Of a stretch of 64,000 bases of DNA, positions 24,774-36,021 are shown piece by piece. Numbering within the stretch: position 1 is the first letter of the stretch; the number at the start of each line of letters is the position of its first letter. The notes beneath the pieces were generated by a model. The model did no database searches and was not told where the DNA came from. It worked only from the letters and a program-made list of their open reading frames with translations. The DNA comes from Chrysemys picta bellii. Its lineage: Eukaryota; Chordata; Testudines; Emydidae. The position numbers were made by a program, and so were the translations under genes. The stretch is taken from NCBI RefSeq assembly GCF_011386835.1, contig NC_088792.1, positions 66,217,287 through 66,281,286 of the forward strand, written 5' to 3'.

Positions 24774-25089
24774 AGTTTACAACTCTCCATTTCAAAATCA
24801 CTTGATTTAGGATTGGGCATACATTATATATCAAGGTGGAAATGAGACTGCTAGATCCTGTGAAATAGAGGCCAACTAATTGCAAATCAGTATTTGTTTC
24901 TCTATGATCTGTCCCCAGCGCTTTTAAACGTTGTTATTGTATGATAATTTAGTTATTAGATAATCTTTTATCCCTTTGTAGATTGCGAGCTGTGATAACA
25001 TATAACTAGATTCAGAAGTTGATATGAAAGGGAGGAAGGGCCAAATAGATTAATTAGCGGTGCTGTGTGCCATTAACGATATAGTTAGC

Positions 25090-25174
<85 letters not shown>

Positions 25175-25180
25175 AAAAAA
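25090..25180. repeat. (GAAA)n microsatellite
   Basis: About 21 nearly perfect GAAA units ending in an A-run, 1.25 kb upstream of the HOXA4 start. Confidence 0.97.
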
Positions 25181-26012
25181 ATGTTCAATAAAATGAAAGG
25201 ACTAACTGGGAATATTTCTCTCCCAGTGAGAGCATTTCCCAAACTACAAATTTACGTTTTGGGTTTTTGTGTGTTTTGGTTTAAGTTGATTTGGTTTGGG
25301 GTTTTTATTATAGGAGAATTCACTGACATCTTTCAGAAAGTAGCCTACAATACTGAAATTAGAATGCAGAAAAAACTCTGACTTCTAAATTGCTAAAAAT
25401 TAGTCTGCTAACAATATTTGCAGCTCAGGAAGGAAAAGAGGCAACCGCCTGACCTTAGATAATTGAAATTTGATAGTTAAACTAATTACACCATTATTTT
25501 AAAATAATAGATTACTTATGAATTCCATCTGCTGTTGTATGTTTGGAGTTAATACTGAACTTTTTAGAATTTATTTTATATTTTTGTTGGTTGGCTGGTT
25601 TATAGAAAATCGAATACAAATATTTGCCACCCTCTTCAGGAGCATTGTTCCTGAATGGATAGTCTCACCTTCGAAAATAGGAAAATGCATCTAACTGAAT
25701 ATATAAAGCAAAAATGCTAATACAATTTAGATCTTTTTCCTCATAGTAGCTATCATTGCTTAAATTCAGATTGTTGTCTTTTGCAGTTCAATAGATAACA
25801 TTATATAAATATAAAATTATAATTTAATATATGTTAGGTCTAACTAGATACTGACACACGTATACTGCATTATTTTATATTATAAACATATACATATATT
25901 GCAGACCATCTGGTGTATCTTTGAACATTTCCAACATACTGTGATACTTACATAAACAATTACTCATTTTTCCTAATATCTAATGTCTAATTTGCAAAGA
26001 GAGTTAAAGCAC

Positions 26013-26615
26013 ATAATATTTACCGTGATTAGACTTCAAACTATACTTGTTCAACTCATTTCCTACTAAACGTCTATGCAACTCTTTAACTGGTGTGGAA
26101 AATATCTTTCTCTATTTACCTTGTATGTAGAAGAAAATATGGTTACACACGCCATAGGCGTCTAACATCCACAACAAATTCAACACAACAAATTGCAGTA
26201 TGCACAGGAAGGACTAGATTGTTGGGGACTATTTTTCGGCGAAACCCAAATATCTATTAAAATAATAAAGCTAACGCTTACAGTGTGGCAAGAAGATGAG
26301 ATTGCTAGAGACCCACAGTACGTTGTTTTCGGCGCACAGCTGTACATTCATACACAGATTCATGCATACAAATATGCGTAGGCGCGCATAATTGCATTAA
26401 ATTGGGTTACCCTAAATATTATCCTCCTAATATAAGGGAGCTCCTTAGTTATGATGGCCAGAATACTCTAGTAACTACCATACTTCAAAACCTCAGTAAA
26501 ATACAACGAAAGCTGGTACCTTATTTTGTATGCTGAGTTTTGTATTCGGAGAGCTTCCCAGGTTCTGATTAATAATATTTACCGTGATTAGACTTCAAAG
26601 TATACTTGTTCAACT
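26013..26615. repeat. 44-bp near-perfect direct repeat, copies 559 bp apart
   Basis: Copies at 26013-26056 and 26572-26615 match at 43 of 44 positions (C versus G at 26041/26600). Both contain ACCGTGATTAGACTTCAAA. The flanks on both sides do not match. The sequence is not low-complexity. Confidence 0.9.
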
Positions 26616-26961
26616 GTACTTCTTTCTACTGTGTAGCTGCGTTTCTCAGTGAAACAGAAAATAATACAATTTTGCATGCGATTGTAAATCTACAAGGTGA
26701 CCTCAGCTGCTCAGATGAAGCATGTTTTTCCTGTGGTTCTAGCAGCCTGTGAAGATGTGCTTATGCAGGATCTCCAAAGGCCTGTTCCTTGTCTTTGTGG
26801 TTTTGTTATCATAAACAAGAACCCAGCCAAGACCACCAAGTGTTATCTTACACACGGCCATTTCGACATTTTACTGCAAGATTTATGGATGTAATAAACA
26901 ATCTCAGAACCATCCTCAGATATTTCCCGTTACCCAACTTGTAGCACCATCCCAGCTTTAA

Positions 26962-27000
26962 AAACAAACAAACAAACAAACAAACAAACAAAACAAAAAA
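26962..27000. repeat. (AAAC)n microsatellite
   Basis: About seven CAAA units followed by an A-run. Confidence 0.9.
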
Positions 27001-27548
27001 ACTTTATTTTTTATTTAAGAAATAAGACCATATTTCACACGCTTAAACAATTAACATAGGACCCAAAGTTTACCAGCTGAATCTTGCGATAGACGAGATT
27101 GGGAATTCACTGAAACGAAGTTGATAGTGCGATATCTAATCTTCATGCACCAACAGGCTCCAATCTCATGCATACCCAAACAGTCTAAAAGAGTTCTTGT
27201 GAAACATACAAGCACATCTGCTGACTTCCATGCGTGCGGATAAAATAGTTTTACAACCAAAGAATTAAAAAATAATAATTCAATTACACTTTTTAACGTG
27301 TCCATGCACCAGAGAGGGTGGACAGAGGGAGACTCGCGAGCAGCCTGGTTTGAATCTGATTTGAACCATTTTGAATATATTTAGCCCCAGCTTTCCCTCT
27401 TGAATGCAACCCTGTCCCAAGTTTCAAAGTGACCGAAAAGTGACACCGTGTGCATTTTGTTTCTTATTAATCTTACACATTGACAGTCTTTGTTAAACAA
27501 CAAGGCGTGCCCTTCACCAGCCGACATTTTCATATTTGTTAGACGCGG

Positions 27549-27565
27549 TGACCTGAAGTTCACCT
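27549..27565 (-). promoter_or_regulatory. DR5 retinoic-acid response element upstream of HOXA4
   Basis: On the minus strand the site reads AGGTGAACTTCAGGTCA: half sites AGGTGA and AGGTCA separated by exactly 5 nt, the arrangement bound by RAR/RXR. A conserved RARE of this kind is known upstream of mammalian Hoxa4. Here it lies 3.7 kb 5' of the HOXA4 start. Binding was not tested, but a full DR5 in the right place is unlikely by chance. Confidence 0.8.
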
Positions 27566-30500
27566 CGGCCTTGGACTTAGTTTTTCTAAAAGGTCTATAA
27601 CAGTGTCTTTTAGATAGCAGGGTGCTTTGCCCAGGTCACTACTTCTAAGGGAAAATTAAGAAAAAATAGCGGGAAAATGTAAACGTTATGGAATGTATCG
27701 ACTGTATCTCTCCTTTCTTCTTTGGGAATCATAAAAGCCCGCAAGACAGTTAAGCAGTTTAACATTTGTTAACTTTGAAACTAACATGCGAAACGGTTGC
27801 TTTAAATTGTCAAGATTGGGGCAATGGTTGAATTTTGGCCCCCAAGTTCATTATTTTATAAAGCGATTACTTCACTGGCACTGAATATGTTCTAACAACT
27901 GGATGTTTGGAGTGATTTGCTTGCTCTATACCGGCATGGTTAAATAAACACACACAAAATGTGATTTGTGTTAGAATTTTAAATGAATGGTCTTTTGACC
28001 AGACACTCTACACCAGAGACCAGTGTGTACTGCATTCAAAGAATGAACGTACAAAGGCAAGGAATCGTTCATCTCAAATTAATAACTGCACTGTTTCCCT
28101 TTTTAAAAATGAATCATTTAAACAATAATTGAGATAAGTCAATATTTATTGAAGTTGCAGTTGAACTCTGAAAATATTTTCATTGATATTTTTATTTTAA
28201 ACTATGTTGAATACATGAATTTGCATCAAAATAATTGTTTTGGTAAGTAAGAAACTAGATTTCAGTTCCCTCATTTTGTGTAATTTAGTTATACTAACAG
28301 CTTTTCGGTCAGGGAGTATCAAAGACTTGTTATTCTTGGAAACAATCTACGTAGCACTCGTTAACAATATATATAAATGGTTATATATTTCAGGTTACTA
28401 TCAAGACTTTTCTTTTCTCAACAAACAAATGATCTAACAGTATAAAGTAATCTATAATATCTCAAGTGGGGGAAACATTCTTTTTAACCCAAATATGCAA
28501 TCTGACTATCTTATTACAAGTTGGCAACAGCAGTATTTGATGAACAATGTATACACGGTGTGTAATGATATTTATATATTTCCACACCGCTGTCATATAC
28601 AAGCGATGTAGGCATAATCTCCAATAATATCTCTCAATGATTTGAAATCAAACAGCTCACAATTTATTTTCAACAACTCCTGCTTTCTGCAATGATCCAC
28701 CAGTATCACTGACAAATAATTAATTTGTATCCAAATAACTAGGAATATCGTATAATCCATGCCTGTTTGTTCTTAATTCAGCTAAACATGGATATAAATG
28801 AGGTACTTTTTCCCAACTGAATTCCTCATTATAACCCCCCACACCCATTCCCCAGACCTTTTACATCTGAATATTTTGGATAAACTTTCCCTCTTAAACA
28901 AAACACTGCTTCAATATAATTTCGACCTGTATTTATGTGCTACACTGTATATTTGGTTTATAATTACCTTCCCAATTTCTCTGTGTAATATTGTGTGTTG
29001 CTTTTTATTGACATACTTAACTTCAGAGCTAAATCTTCAACACTGTCACAGTCTTAAAGACAAGAACAATTCTCAACAATTTGGAAAGTGCTCTTTACCC
29101 AAAAAAAATCAGCTTAAAAATACCTTGATACTTGTTTAACTATCAATTTATGTCTGAGAGTAATTCCAGAAAGCTTTGATAGCCCTGAAATTATGGAACT
29201 GTATAGCGCCGTCAGGTTTTTTTGCAGAATAATTTCTGTTAGTATCACAAATCGCCCCGTAATTCTGAATTTTAGATTTTCACCTTCGGACTAAAAATAT
29301 AACCTGAAAGTATTACCTACAATATGTCCTTATTAAGTACAGTTTAGTGCTCACTACAGAAATTATAGGAAAAACAAGACGCTGCTAGGATCGATACAGA
29401 TGTTAATAGATCTGCTAGTGTCTTAAGTTCCTGACATTTTGAAAAGTGAAAAGTCTTTACATTAAGCCTCTTAAGGAGGCTATTATATTAAGGAGTGTGA
29501 AACATTTTGTTACCTGACCATGGTATTGAAGAATACAGCTATGAACGCGTTTTGGTGTTCTAGAGTAACATTCATGTTTACCTGGTGCATCTGAGCCAGA
29601 GATATTCAGACTCAAATGTGGCTGATAATTCAAGATGAAATACAACATGTATTACTCTTGAAAAGAGGAATTTTCTATCCTTTCCTCGGTAATTGAGGTC
29701 ATTCAACCACTAGAGTTCACCTGGAGTCCATACTGTGATACACGCTTAACTCAAAGCTATTTTATCTTTTGTGCTGATAGTCAAGATCTCGACTATAACA
29801 TTGACATCAAACTCTGTCTGGGCGGATGACTAAGAGTGGTGCAAAACGTAAACTTTTGACCCTCAACTTTTTGACCTGCAGTTGTAACGCCCTAACCACA
29901 AAGATATACAAAAGCTATGCAGCGTCTTTTAGGAGCAAGAGACTTGGACTGTTTGTTTCAATGGTTCTGCTGTTTCCCCCCTGCTTTTTAAGTGTGGGGT
30001 TTTTTTTGTGTTGTTGTTATTGTTGGGGTTTTTGTTGTTGTTTGTTTGTTTTGAGAAAACTGGATTTTTTAAAAAAATGCTCACCATTGTAAAGTGCTGT
30101 TAAATCAGTTTGCAAACTCTTTCGCCAGCGTTGGAGGGACTAGATTAACTGAAAGACGCTATATGGTTACAATTGCAGGTGAAAGTCTGGTAAGTTCTGG
30201 ACATGGAGTCGGAAAGAATGTACTGTATAGCACTGGGGAAAAGATGTAGCTATATGTTGCTAAGTACTTAGTCATTTCGCCTTTATTTAAAAATAAAGAA
30301 ACTCTAATTGTTTGTGAAGCCTTGTCTAGGCAAACGAGTTGACTGTGAACTTGGTCTAAAGCGAGCTCTGCTGGTGATTCCTAGGGTGTGCAGATTTATC
30401 TTTTCTGCATTTACTTAACCTGGCAGTGAACTGCAAGGGCTGCCATTTGTTATCCAGAGACAGACTTCACCTCAAGCAAGGACTGTTTCACAAAATTGCA

Positions 30501-32796
30501 ATAATTACCCAATAACCTTCATAACAAATATTATTATTGAAAAGACATTTTTTTTGGATATAGGACAGATTCCGTATGTGCACTGTAAAGGGAAACCTTT
30601 GCAAATCTTGTACATTCTGTATGTCTTATGTGGTATGGTGTACATATGCAGCTATATATACATATGACTAAGATGGTACATGAGTGTTTGTTTTCCTCAG
30701 AAATATTAGCGAGGATGCTTTCATTTATAAAGGAGAATACTTTCAAATATAAGCAGGCTACTGTAGGAGTCATATCTTTGTACTATTCATAAAAACTCAG
30801 ACACTGAATTGTGTCTATCTGAAGCCTAAAAGAGAGAAAAAGATAAGGGGGAAAGAGATTTCTTATCTTGGTCAGAAGGTTTATTCATATTTAATTTATT
30901 ATATCTGTACCAGCTGTGACAGGAAAATACATTCCTCCAGTACGTACGATTTGAAATCGAAAATCATGATCAGCCCATATGAATCTGTTACAGTTAATTT
31001 CCCATAGAGCAGACAGAAAACATTTGTATTCTCACCCTTCTACAGACACACCCTTACTAAATGTAAGGAAATGGGAGAATCGTAATTTCGCTATGTTTAA
31101 TAATTAGTACGTGTGTAGGGCTCAGACAAATCTATCAACCTAAAATTATTTGCCTTTCACAAGACATGTTATAGTTTAGTGAAAGTCAAGACTTATAAAT
31201 TACTAGGTATACGCACAAACGGGTTGCCTAAACTTTAATTGGCCTTATGCTGAGACAGGACACACTACACTAACGTATTTCTTTCAGAGAAGTTAGTAAA
31301 TTGTATTTTAATACCAAGTAGACCACCACTTGCGATGATTTCAGTAAAATAAACTCAAGTGCACTGAGTCCAAAAATACCGTAGAAAAATAATATGCACA
31401 GAAAAGAACTAAATCTTGATTCCAAATGATCATTCTCTACGAAGGAACCAGCAACTTCCCCTCAGAAGACAGTTAGGATCTGTGAAAGGTTTTTGGAGTT
31501 TTGCGTTTTGAAGGTATCTGAGTTTTCCGTTCCAGTCTGGATTATAAAATCTTGACGCATTTCTGTTTTAAGAGGATTCAAGCTGTCATAACTTTGAGAG
31601 GGTGATTCAAGGCTAGAAATACTTTACAGTTGTAGTAATTTTTCAATCAACTTTATTTTGTGTCTCAAGAGTGAGTCTCGTAGTTCCTTACAGAATGTAT
31701 CTGTAAATATTGGGATATTTTCACAATACCCAAAATGTCCACACTGTATCTCATATATAGCATGCTTAAGAAGCTAAAATTCAAATAATGTCATGTTGGT
31801 AGCAAATTATTTACTTCCTTCACTGACAATTCACAACCTCAGATGACATTAAGGTCCCTTAAAAAGAATTTAAGTACATTTGCCCTATGATGAATATCCA
31901 GTTCTCACAATGAAGCTAAGAAACTGAGATATTCAAACGATTATCTTTAGTTTTAATCTACGAAATAGCAGAAATAAGAGCTTTTTCTTCAGAAAACCAC
32001 CAATATATGAAAGAAGTCAAAACTTATAAACTAGTCTATGTATGATTTTTGCCATTAAACACTGCCTGGGTATTATGACATATAATTAAATGTATTCCTA
32101 TCAAATATAACTTTGCTGTATTCCTAATATTGAATCTGTTATATTTGTGTACCATGAAACTGCCAGCTGTTTGTTATGGGAATTATTCTAGATTGTACTT
32201 TGGCTATAAAGTGCAATAAAGAATGCACTTTTAAAGTCTACCTCTTTTCCATTTTATTATAGGAATGATAAGCAAATGTCATTATCTAGTGTTCATAGAA
32301 AGATACTAAAACACAAAAGTACCTAAAACTTTTTATCTTATGTTGGGAATGAACTCAAAATATTAAAAGTTTGTAAACCTACCATAACTTTTGGAGTAGC
32401 TCTCGGGGTTAACCATGAATATATGATAGTGTTTTATCAATGTGTACCCTTGATTATTTGAAAAAATTAAAACAAAGGTAGAATGAATTTTCTATTTCAT
32501 TCTTAGACCTTGCGGAGGTATTATGTTATAAAGGTGCAAATAATAATCTTCATAATTCTCCTGAATTTTAACACCTTTCTGCCATTTTAATAATAGTTTC
32601 AGCTATCGTATATTACGAAAATTAACAATACTCAAAGAGAAAGGAATCTAACAAAATAAAGCCAGAAATCATCTAGTGACAAACAAATCCGTTCTTTTTA
32701 ATCTCGAATTTATGACATGTCAGGAAAAATAACATCATTGCACTGCAGTTTTAGAGAACTCTGTTGAGTCTGGTGTACTCCAAAATGACCAAAAAT

Positions 32797-32853
<57 letters not shown>
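32797..32853. repeat. (TAGA)n microsatellite
   Basis: About 14 uninterrupted TAGA units. Confidence 0.98.
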
Positions 32854-32879
32854 GTCAAAATTTGTATTTACAGTCTCTG

Positions 32880-32999
32880 GGCTTAATCCTTCAAACCTTT
32901 ACTCAACTGAGTAGTCATCACCCCAATAGTCCTAATGGGTTCAGTGAGACTACTCACCTAAGCAATGATCTTGTGAGTAAGTATTTTCAGGATCTGGCT
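32880..32999. repeat. Dispersed palindromic repeat (turtle/crocodilian type)
   Basis: Left arm GGGCTTAATCCTTCAAACC and right arm GTATTTTCAGGATCTGGCTC are imperfect inverted copies. The centre has GAGTAGTCATCACCCCAATAG and GGTTCAGTGAGACTACTCAC. Confidence 0.65.
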
Positions 33000-34014
33000 C
33001 TAGTTCTACAAAGAAGGAGAGAGACGGAGAGAAAGTGAAAGTTTCTTTCGCCCTTTCATTCAGCCCCTGAAAATTCAAAGACTAAAGTTAAATCCGGCCA
33101 TAAAGTTTACTGCTGAGTAATCACACTCTGGTGAGAATAGTCTACTTAAATAAAAAGAATGTTGAAGTAAACACGCAGCTGGGGCCTACCTCACAATTGC
33201 TAGCCAATAATATCTGTAGCTAGATAGAGACGGGGTTATTTACAATTGTCTATAACCTGGTCTGTATTTCATAATTTACAGCATTGTGACTTGTAGTAGC
33301 TTGTATTAACGTTACAAGTTACAGTCAATGTGTTTCCTTAGAAAAAAACAGCAGAAATACAAAAAATGTATACTGTCTCTGGAAAAAGGTATAACAAAGT
33401 TGTAAGTGGCTATGAGTGACCGCACATTCCACGTATACACATATGGATACACAGTCATATAGATATAGCTATCTATATAACACAGAGCAGTAAAGAGGAA
33501 TCCTAAACACGAAAATTCAATCTATGCCATTTTAATGCTTGCTTTGGTGTGCAAAATATTTTCCAATCCAAAGATTACAACCACATCGGCACACCTACAG
33601 GTTATCATGCCTCTATAAGACACTTCTCAAATAATATCAACCCATGTAATTCCCTTTAAAAAATTCGCTGCAGTATCTACTCTTTGCTAAACAAAACCTT
33701 TCCAAACTGGAAAGTCTATGAAGCAAAGGAAGTAATTATCTTCTGCAGTAGTCAAAGTAATTAAAGTTAGGCCTCAAAATCCATCTCTGCCAAAAACGCT
33801 TATTGTGGTTTACTTTGATTTGATTGTTAAAATATAGAGCTAGCTGCTGAATGTTAGAATCAGAGAGGGGAAAACTTTTCAACGAAACCTGTATCCTTAG
33901 TAGATTATTCTGCATTTCTGAATTCAATGTGACAGTCCTGGAAGGATCCAGCCAGAAAGAGTCCAGTTCTCCACTGTACAAATAAACTTTAAGGAACTTG
34001 TGCATAAAACTTAC

Positions 34015-34118
34015 CTTGACTTGTAAGGAGCCATTTTTCATAGAACACTGAGAACTTGTGATTTGGATACTTCTGTACCTAAAACTGACAATTTGAATGA
34101 CCAGGAGGCACACGTAGC
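34015..34118 (-). other. Predicted internal non-coding exon (long HOXA3/HOXA4 transcript)
   Basis: On the minus strand a strong acceptor (GACTCTTTTGCAG|GCTACG) and a full-consensus donor (TCAAG|GTAAGTTT) frame a 104-nt segment. No conserved protein sequence is seen. Long 5' non-coding exons of HOXA3 extend past HOXA4 in mammals, which this could represent. The evidence is splice signals only; the partner exons are unknown. Confidence 0.4.
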
Positions 34119-34968
34119 CTGCAAAAGAGTCAAATGAAGTCCAGCGTCAGCGAGATTATATGTTATGTGGTATATAATGTTGGATGTCAACTCCCCAAAA
34201 CCATAAAACTTACTTTAATGGCACCACGTGACTTTTTATAGCCAGTGAGCCTATCTGTCTGTGCTATGGATGATTTTACGATCTAATTCATAGACAAAAC
34301 CCTATTCATTTGGCACCCAAATGTCATATAGCCGGAACTGGGGCTTATAAAGTTTACTGTTTTATAACTTTTAAGGGAAGGCATCAGTGTAACCAGTCAG
34401 TAAATGTGCAAATCTCTAGTTGCTCTTAGAAGCTCTGAAGAGTTAACCATTCAAGCTCTGATGGGGTAAGTAACATTACATTTATAGAAAACTAATTGTA
34501 GAGAAAAAAACAAATATCTTTAAAGGGTGAAAAGCGGGAAGGTGGCTATAGGGTGTTGCTTATAGACGCAAAGATCTCTGATGTGGCTCCTGCAAATATA
34601 CTTAATTAAACCACACGAGTAATTATATAGCAAGGTAAACACGCTCTGGGGTTGGGAGTGTATTTTAACAAAGCACATGTTTTTCAACAATCACCAACCA
34701 GCTACCAGTTTATTCACCCACAGAGAGTGTTGATTGTGGTTCTGCAATGCAGCTTTCGACCTAACGAGAAACCATTAAGGAGGAACTTATGGTCAAACTT
34801 TCAATTAAAAGGATTGGTGTCGGATAATTGCACTTGTATCATTTGCAAAGTGTAGCATAAAGTCCTATCCAGGTAAAATGTTACAAAAATCTGCACTGTT
34901 TAAGAAAAAAATCAGCAAATCAGGAAGTACAGCTTCGAAATCAGATCACGAAAACTTACAATAGAAAG

Positions 34969-34982
34969 TTTATTTATTTATT
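34969..34982 (-). other. Triple poly(A) signal, candidate HOXA5 3' end
   Basis: TTTATTTATTTATT on the plus strand gives three overlapping AATAAA hexamers in gene orientation. They lie 90 nt left of the gap and 11 kb upstream of HOXA4, about where the HOXA5 transcript is expected to end. HOXA5 itself is not visible. Confidence 0.4.
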
Positions 34983-35071
34983 TTTGTCTGTTTGTTTCCA
35001 GTCAGTTTTTTTTTTAAAAAACAAATACAAAAAAAAAAAAAGCTGATCACAGTTTGCTCAAACAGCCAGAC

Positions 35072-35571
35072 NNNNNNNNNNNNNNNNNNNNNNNNNNNNN
35101 NNNNNNNNNNNNNNNNNNNNNNNNNNNNNNNNNNNNNNNNNNNNNNNNNNNNNNNNNNNNNNNNNNNNNNNNNNNNNNNNNNNNNNNNNNNNNNNNNNNN
35201 NNNNNNNNNNNNNNNNNNNNNNNNNNNNNNNNNNNNNNNNNNNNNNNNNNNNNNNNNNNNNNNNNNNNNNNNNNNNNNNNNNNNNNNNNNNNNNNNNNNN
35301 NNNNNNNNNNNNNNNNNNNNNNNNNNNNNNNNNNNNNNNNNNNNNNNNNNNNNNNNNNNNNNNNNNNNNNNNNNNNNNNNNNNNNNNNNNNNNNNNNNNN
35401 NNNNNNNNNNNNNNNNNNNNNNNNNNNNNNNNNNNNNNNNNNNNNNNNNNNNNNNNNNNNNNNNNNNNNNNNNNNNNNNNNNNNNNNNNNNNNNNNNNNN
35501 NNNNNNNNNNNNNNNNNNNNNNNNNNNNNNNNNNNNNNNNNNNNNNNNNNNNNNNNNNNNNNNNNNNNNNN
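35072..35571. other. Assembly gap of exactly 500 N
   Basis: Exactly 500 unknown bases, a round number typical of a placeholder for a gap of unknown size. HOXA5, HOXA6, HOXA7 and HOXA9 would be expected at this point of the cluster and are found nowhere else in the window. The left edge follows T10 and A13 homopolymers that may have hindered assembly. Confidence 0.97.
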
Positions 35572-35987
35572 AAACTAATGGCTGAAACATTTGAAAGTAT
35601 GACAATTGATTTAATTATCTTCTTCTGTTTATGTGTGTGCTGCTTATTTCCTGTTGTTGCAAGGAAAAAGAGACCAATGGGAGGGGGAAAACATCTCTGT
35701 CAACTGCATTTGAAAAATATTATTCAGCATAGAGACCAGGAAACGGCAGAGCAACTGCGTAATAATTAAATTCATGTGTGAATATTCTGCATGCAAAAAT
35801 ATGTTTCTCATTAGTTTTACATCACTATTTGGTCTCTCGCGCGCGCTCTGTTTTTGTTTCTTTTCAACTTTTCCCAACAACTACACCAGAAAGCTTACAG
35901 AGATGTAATTTTTAACAACAGTTTCTATCCTGATTTGAAATCACAAAAGCTACATGAAACTATTATTTAATACATTAGTCAGAAAAC

Positions 35988-35989
<2 letters not shown>

Positions 35990-36018
<29 letters not shown>
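35990..36018. repeat. Poly(A) homopolymer (29 A)
   Basis: An uninterrupted A-run 420 nt right of the gap. No SINE or LINE body is recognised next to it. Confidence 0.95.

Positions 36019-36021
<3 letters not shown>

Larger units (their letters stand above)
23831..35071. other. Region 5' of HOXA4, up to the assembly gap
   Basis: About 11.2 kb without any recognisable coding exon on either strand. It begins GC-rich near HOXA4 and becomes AT-rich. It contains the SINE-like insertion, a GAAA microsatellite, a 44-bp direct repeat, the DR5 RARE, a GATA microsatellite, a predicted spliced non-coding exon and poly(A)-type signals just before the gap, all listed separately. HOXA5 is expected to begin right of it. 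Confidence 0.6.

Noticed and set aside
25054..25242. Open frame of repeated Phe-Leu-Ser
   Set aside because: Translation of the GAAA microsatellite.
22516..35071. A miR-10 hairpin near HOXA4
   Set aside because: I searched by eye for the mature miR-10 sequence on both strands and did not find it; miR-10 belongs to the HOXB4 and HOXD4 neighbourhoods.
34970..35605. Open frames running through the N run
   Set aside because: The frame is open only because N codons cannot be stops.
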